A DNA stretch of 64,000 nt from Charina bottae. Its lineage: Eukaryota; Chordata; Lepidosauria; Squamata; Charinaidae. Both the position numbers and the translations under genes were made by a program. The stretch covers positions 56,311,798 to 56,375,797 of the forward strand of contig JALMGJ010000004.1 of NCBI GenBank assembly GCA_023362775.1, given 5' to 3'. Within the stretch, counting starts at the first letter, position 1; each line of letters opens with the position of its first letter. Shown piece by piece: positions 57,243 through 64,000 of this stretch. Below the pieces are notes generated by a model. It was not told the DNA's origin and searched no databases. It saw only the letters and a list, made by a program, of their open reading frames with translations.

Positions 57243-60216
57243 ACAAAAGTCACCTGTCATTAGGATCCCTCCATTGGATCAGAAATCTTTATGAATGGAT
57301 GAAAGCAAACATTGCCTGTGGGAGGTTCATTGAATCTGCTCAATTGATTGTGCAGTTTTTGGATCCTCTGTCAAAGGTTGAAACCAAGATTAGAACAAGA
57401 ACCCAAAGATTGAGCAGTTCAGCAGGGTGGTTTCTTTACAAACGGTGACAGTAAATGCACTTTTTAAAGCAGTATTTTATTTTGTTTTCCTTTGCCTATA
57501 CACACTTGTGTATTACCACTATGACTCATTTTAGCTGCTATTAAGCATCTAAGTATCACAACTTTAGTATTTTTAGACAGCCCATTAGACAATACAGCAT
57601 TCAGACATCACACCAAACCAAACTAATTTTAATTCTTGCTTGTGCAGCAACCTGCAAGTATGGTGAAATGGGTATACCTTAAGTATATTGAGTAAAATAT
57701 CACCACACCTTATGATTAAGGGAGTTTAATTATGGATTATCATTAAGCCCAAACTGAAGTGCTGTGCTTTGTTATTGAATGGCAAGAAGGTATACCCCTG
57801 CAATATGTTGTTATAAACAATTTGATTTAAGTGAGTAAACATGTATATAACAACTGGCCCTTTTTTGGAAGGAAAAAAATTGCTAGACCAGAGTGAATAA
57901 ACGGAAGTTCAGTCCAGACAAGAGAAAGTTACTGGGAGTGAGGACTGTGCTGGAAAAAAAAAGTAGATTTTTTTTTTCCTGAAAGAGGACATACTCTTCC
58001 TGTCTCAAAACAACAGTTGGGCAGTTTGAGTTATCTTCCTCATCTCCAACTTTATTATGAAACCAAAAACATTATAGAAGTTCAAAGTACAAAAGTTAGG
58101 GCATTAAGATCAGTCTCTTAGGGTATCTCAGATAATGCATAATGAACATGCTTAATACAAAGCATATTTTGTTACAAGGAAGAGGATAGGGTCCCTGATT
58201 TCATTCAAAAGGTATTTGGGAGAGGGTAAGTTATATTCTCATGGTCTTTTCACCCTAAAAGTATGGTCCAAATTTCTGGCTGCTGGAATAAACCTTTAGT
58301 CACAGACGACAAAGTAAAATTAAATGTATATGTTCAAACAATGATAAGCATAAGTTGGGGAAAGGGAAAATTACTCTGAGGAATATTGGGAAAGAAATTC
58401 TGCATCCCCATTTGTCGCTCAGGCCAAGGTAAGGTGGGAAACAAGATGGAGATAGCTGAGGTAGAACAAAGTGAAAAAAGAGATGCTTGGATGTTTTCTC
58501 CTACCAGTAAGTAAGCATCATTCTGCTACAAGATCTTTGGAAGTCAGAAAAAAGTTTCACCTCATCCACTCTAGCCTGTGGGTAAAAAATATGGTACCTG
58601 ATAACATGACAGCTCTCTCCTTTTGACCAGAGATGGATGGTAATGTTCAGTCTAAATTCTCAACGTATAATCCTCAGAATACTAATCTGAGATCTGATGC
58701 AGGATGCAGGTTCTGGCATTCATGAATGGCCCAAGATATTTTGCTGCCTAGGAGATGAGAGCTGCACTCCACTCAAATCAAGATGGATAGGGATCAAGTC
58801 AGTGAAGTTATTTTGGCACATGTACAGATAATTCCACGAGCACCTCTGGCAGTAAAAGTAAATCAATTACCTGTTTTTTGCCATTTCAAGACATTCATCT
58901 AAGATGGTTGATTCAATCTCTCTACAAGTATGGTTCACCTTCTCTTCCTCAGAGTAATCTTTTCATACCTAGAATCCATCTTTAATCCAAGCATTTTTGG
59001 AGGCATTTTTTCATATTCATATTTATCACATATTTACTGGAACTGGATCTCAATCTACTTGCTATAGACCATAAAGTTTTAGGAAAACAGCTTGGCAATA
59101 CTTACTTTCCTTCCTGTGTTTTCAGTAACATATAAACGTTTCAGTTTCAAAAACATAGATATACAGAGTGTTTAACCACCTGAATATTGAACACCTGTAG
59201 CAAAAAAAAAAAGCAATTTTTCATGCACCCAAGTAGCTCTGGATAACAGCCTTTGCTGGCATATAAATACATGATGAAATTCTTTTTTCACACTTAATTG
59301 ACATGAATCAATTGCACTTCACCCATGGAGACTTCACAATATTAAGAACAGATTTCTTAAGATATTATGCAGCCAACGAACCTTTGCTGAGAAAAAAATT
59401 GCTAGAATTTTTTCCTGGGAATTATATGTCTTCCTCCTTCTCATTGTTATTAGCAGTAGTATTAAAATTTCTGTCCTGCTGTTCATGAAGCAGGATCACG
59501 GACATCATTTATACCACTGAGTAGCAAAAATAGTCCTCTGTTCACAGAAATGTTTTAAAACAGTCAATATAAAACATGGAACAGAATAAAACTGTACAAT
59601 AGATACGATTAAAAGTACAATATATTAAAAGTACTAACTTCATCTTAAAATTTTAAATCCTGTAAAGAAAATGTTAAAAGCTTCATCAGATATGAAACAC
59701 CTTCTAAGTTGCATTGATGGCATTCCACAATTAGATTCCAAAAAATAAAAATTTGTCTGTCTAGTAGCCATTTACCTTAACTGAACTAATGGAAACACCC
59801 ATAGAATAATTTCTGTGGATATTAAGATTTGGATAAATGTCCACAGGAGGTGACAAGCCTCAGAAAACCTGGTAATTCAGGCAGGAATGGAAATTGGTGA
59901 CTAGCAGATGTTACTGAACTACTATCAGCAGCTGCAATAGTGAAGGACTCTGGGAGTTGTAGTTTATCAACATATCAGTGACAACAGGTTCCTCATCCAT
60001 GCTTTAAGGTTTAAAGCAAAGGTTTTGTGGCCAGAAGTGCACTTTTTCTGAATATATTTTATGACCATTAGGATGTCAGGAAATGTGACAGTGTCATTGT
60101 GCCAACATAAGATGGATTTTTTGCCTTTTCTCCTTGTCTTTTGAAGCAAGGGAATTAGTGGTAATGGATGTGTTAAGCCTTATCCATTTATTTTATTTGT
60201 TTTCCCCACTGAAAAT

Positions 60217-60367
60217 TAGTGAGTGCAAAAGGTCCCAGGTTCAATCTCCAGAATCTCTGGACTTGGAAAAGTGATTGAAACTCTATAGAGCCTTCCAGTC
60301 AGTGTCAACTATACTGTGTTTAGTGACCAATAATATGACACAATATAAAGCTGCTGCCGATGTTCCC
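60217..60367 (+). repeat. tRNA-derived SINE fragment
   Basis: The sequence aggtcccaggttcaatctcc is a near-intact pol III B box. It is followed by a body (ccagtcagtgtcaactatac, gacacaatataaagctgctg) typical of old tRNA-derived amniote SINEs. The A-box half is lost. Confidence 0.55.
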
Positions 60368-63300
60368 AGACAATGTGACTAATGGCCATGCTGGATGAGG
60401 GTAATGGATGTTGGATTTTGTAACTAAACATAATTTGAATGTACCAGATTGGAGACTACTAACTGATATAGCAAAACATCTTAAATTATAGGATTATAAA
60501 TGACTAGAAACATTTTTATACTGTGCTATAAAAGAACTACAAAATCCATCAAGCCCTGCATATCTATGTTTAGTGTATTAGAACACTTAATATATGCTAT
60601 AGATTGTGCCACGTTTGGCAACATTCATGAAAGAATATTGGCAAATCTAAATAAATGTTGTGCGTTGTCACAAGTTTAGGCTAACAGTCACATTTAGGTA
60701 ATACCATGGTCACTGCTTATCAATAGCTCTGAATTTTCAAACATTCACCACATACTCTGTGCTTATCCACATTTTTAAACATTTAAAGTAACTATTTAGG
60801 TGGTGATATACCTAACAGAAGCAAATGTGGCCACCCAAAAATAGGGCAGTAATATCTACATATTCAGAAAAATCCATCTGTGTGTGTGTCTTTGTAGTTT
60901 GTAGTTTAGAAGGAGAGGATTAAAAAGAAAATTGTAAACCTGTAAGGGTCCAGGATGTATGGATGTGGAGGTAGTCTCAACAGATGAAAGAGAAGGAAAA
61001 AAAGGCACTTTTAATTCAGTTTTTCCACTTTCCAAACATATATTCACTCCAGTAGAGCTGAAAATGTTCAGATTATGGGCTAGCAGACATTAACCCTTTC
61101 ACTCTGCATATCATAGCAGGGAAAAGCCTCAGGGAAGTAGCACTGAGAAATAAGGAGTCCTTTTTATCTTTTTTTCTACTAAAGCGGTCCCTGTTTTAGT
61201 AGAAAAACAATAATACATAGCTGAATAAAGTGCAATGCTTCATTTCCAGATTGGCTGTAATCTTGCAGAGAATTCTTTGGTTATGGCAGTGGGGTGGATA
61301 TTTTTTATTGCAGATTCTAGGTATCCATACAGAATCAGATTTTGTGCAAAGTCACTATTAAAATAATCAGTGGATTTGTTGTGCTGCATCAAACTCCCTA
61401 TAAAATCTAAGTAATCTATCTATAATATATTCTCGTCTTTTTATCAGTCACTTTTTGCACTCAGGTGTTCGCAAACCACCAGGGCAGAATCCCAAAAATA
61501 GATTTGTTTTGAAACAACCTCTTAAATTTTGCCTTCTGGGATGTGTGCCATTGACATTTGCAACATTTTCCCCCTCAAAGCTCTGAGGAGATAATTTTTC
61601 TGTTTAATGAGAGAACCTAAGGTCTTCTGGTAACAATTCTCATATAATGACATGGCTTCAGGGGGCTCAGGCTTTGCAAAGAAAAATGTGTTCCATCATG
61701 AGAGTTTTCCACCCTACTCATATACAGCATCCTCTTTAGTTCTTCAAACCACAGGTTGCTCTTCGTCCTTGGCCTCAAAGTCAATCTGTAAACAACTAGA
61801 GGGCAGAATTTATAGTTCCACGGTAGTGTCACAAGTGTCAGGCTGTCATATCGGCAATGTTTTTCTATTCTTGTCAGATTACTCACTCTGCTGGAGCAAA
61901 ATAAATCCATCACCACTAATTTTATATGGTGATCTATTTATTGCCACATGTCTAATGACACAGCATAATTTAGAGTAACAATGTACCATATTTCCCTGCA
62001 AAATGTTTTGCACAAAGGACCTCAAAGCAAAAGCAAAAATAAACACGTCTAAAACTTGAGTACTAAAGCTAAAAGGATGCGGATTGACAAGCTGTTTTTG
62101 AAATACAGAAAATATTTCTCATTCTTCACTATTACTGAAATTACCATAGAATAGTTCTATATACATCATTAATAGCAGTATTAATAGCAACTGGGTCTTA
62201 ATCCCAGAGTTCTTAATTCTGTACTTTAAATCCTGGAATTAGGATATAGGTTTAACTGCGGAATTAGTTTAGAACTGCACAATTTGTGGTTCCTGTGCCC
62301 TGTTAGTTTCTGGATTTTTGGAAACACTTCAGTGGACCTTCTTTCTTCTTCCTAACAGTCACCCAACCTTTGGAGCTACTCAGTCACTGTCTCAATGCTT
62401 TCAGAGAGAAAGAATAGGAAGAAACTTTTTCTTTGCTTTTTTACTCTTGCTTCTTTATAGCCCTTTACTGAGTCAGATGAACACATGGCTAATAGTAAGA
62501 TGAAGGATACATTTGCTTTCTAAAGACAAGCTGGTGGTTAACGATAGGGTTCTTGTAAAGTAGATGACATCACGAGCTAACTTACAGCTACCTACAGCTG
62601 TGGAAGGTCCACATGAGCTCTGCTACCTATACACTATTCCTATTTTCCCTTTTATTAAAACATAATGTTTAATACTCTGGAATCCCTTGGCACAGTTTTT
62701 AATTAAGTTCCCAAACAGACCTTAAGATTTTGTTGTTGTTGTTGTTTTGTTTTTTGAAGTCTATCAGCCTTCAATTCCAAAATAAATTGCCTTAATCCTG
62801 GAGAACCATAGTAATCTGCTTTGGCGACAAAGATACAGGCTTCACATTACCATTAGAAACAAACTTCCTAGATGAACAGAATTAGCACATTTAATAGGGG
62901 AATTGTTTATCCCAAAGGCCTTAACTTTCCTATTTTAAACAGAAATAACTGCATGTGGATCATGCGTACTGTTCCCTCGCCAAACCCAGAAGAACTGAGA
63001 CCGACTGCTCTCTCCCTCTGCGGTCAGCCTCTTCTGTTCCCTTGCCTTGACCCTCAGAGCAAGGCAAGACCTCGTCATGAAGCCTTCTGGGACAGGGCTG
63101 GGCTGGGCTGGGCAGGGCTGCTACATCCATCTCCATCACCCCTCAGCGGCATCTTTGTGCCCTTTCCTACCAGCTATTCTGGCTCATCAGTTTTTTCCAA
63201 CCAGGTTCTCTCTCAGTTCAGCAACCTTTCAGGCACAGATCCATTCTCGGTGTTGCCAACATTAACTAATTAATACTGCCAAGTGTCAAATTGACCATTT

Positions 63301-64000
63301 CTCATTTCAATTTCCTGGCCAGTCATGTTGTTTATGGGCTTGTAATTCCCAGTCCAAATGCATTGATGCCTCCACCAATCCAAGTGGTACTTACTCTCTC
63401 TAGTAAATTTATAAGTCTCCTTTGCATTACAGATGCAATGAAGGTAGGATGTTATCTCATGCCTAGAATAAGTATCAACTCTTAAGTCTCAGTCCTGCTT
63501 AATAAACTTTTGGTGCCTTTTAGAAATCATTCACAGAACACAAACATTACCCTACATGAACTAGGGTTCTGTAGCATTTTGTATTTGAAGGCAAAAAATA
63601 TCCCTTGGTGTATGCCCATAATTCCTGTCTTTTCCCAGGATTGTGCTGCAGGTGCAGAGGGCAGACATTTGATCCTGAGAAATGACACACTGTTTTAAGG
63701 AGTTGCAGACAGTATACCTTTTTGAATTTGAAGCACTACAGAGCCCTATTATGCACAAACAAATATGCACATTTTCTTTAGTGCCTGGGACCTACACGTA
63801 TCTATTGGAGTTTCTCTTATTCGACTTGCCAGCCCTTGCATTAAGAATAACAAAGGAAACTCTTCTGTTAGCAATGAGATCTGACAATAAGGGAAAGACT
63901 ATTCTCTGCTGTAGCATACCATGGAACAACCTTCCTGTGAAGGTATGATTGGTGATGATAGTATATCCTTTTTCCCACCAATTTTTCTAGACATTTTAAA

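Overview
The window is vertebrate nuclear DNA, most likely from a squamate reptile (lizard or snake). The evidence is a Sauria-type tRNA SINE with a Bov-B-like 3' end, a Bov-B LINE, L2-clade LINEs ending in (TAAA)n, an L1, Penelope-like elements and many hAT MITEs, next to an intron-containing gene with vertebrate splice signals. The species cannot be resolved from the sequence alone.

Only one host gene is supported: the first coding exon of PTCHD1 (53099-53449, + strand). It has a GT splice donor and a GC-rich, CpG-island-like upstream region (about 51.2-53.1 kb). The remaining 10.5 kb to the right is the start of its first intron. Everything left of about 51 kb is upstream intergenic sequence built largely from transposable elements.

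Layout: 1-1747 AT-rich, with one L2 tail. 1748-9932: two near full-length L2 LINEs, tail to tail. 10029-12690: a Penelope-like element arranged as an inverted dimer around a 32-bp perfect palindrome, with a 12-bp target duplication, a nested hAT and hammerhead-ribozyme-like motifs in both arms. 12.7-23.6 kb: old fragments, including a hAT with target duplication, a second Penelope-type 3' end, a 30-bp perfect hairpin and a mariner-like MITE. 23.6-24.25 kb: a Sauria SINE and a GC-rich hAT. 28.2-30.2 kb: a 2-kb L1 derivative with a 13-bp target duplication. 30.4-31.5 kb: a decayed Ty1/copia remnant (gag plus integrase). 34.1-41.35 kb: an L2 split by a 4.6-kb L1. 41.5-43.1 kb: an RTE-clade LINE. 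43.1-43.8 kb: two GC-rich hATs. 45.4-47.2 kb: a Bov-B with a 12-bp target duplication and its reverse transcriptase deleted. 48.9-50.7 kb: foldback MITEs and a hAT expanded by a 61-bp minisatellite. 51.2-64 kb: the PTCHD1 promoter region, exon 1 and intron 1.

No retroelement looks autonomous: each ORF carries stops, frameshifts or deletions, and several elements with intact ends have lost the reverse-transcriptase core. The most unusual items are the palindromic Penelope dimer with ribozyme-like ends, the GC-rich hAT family including the minisatellite-bearing copy, and the copia remnant.
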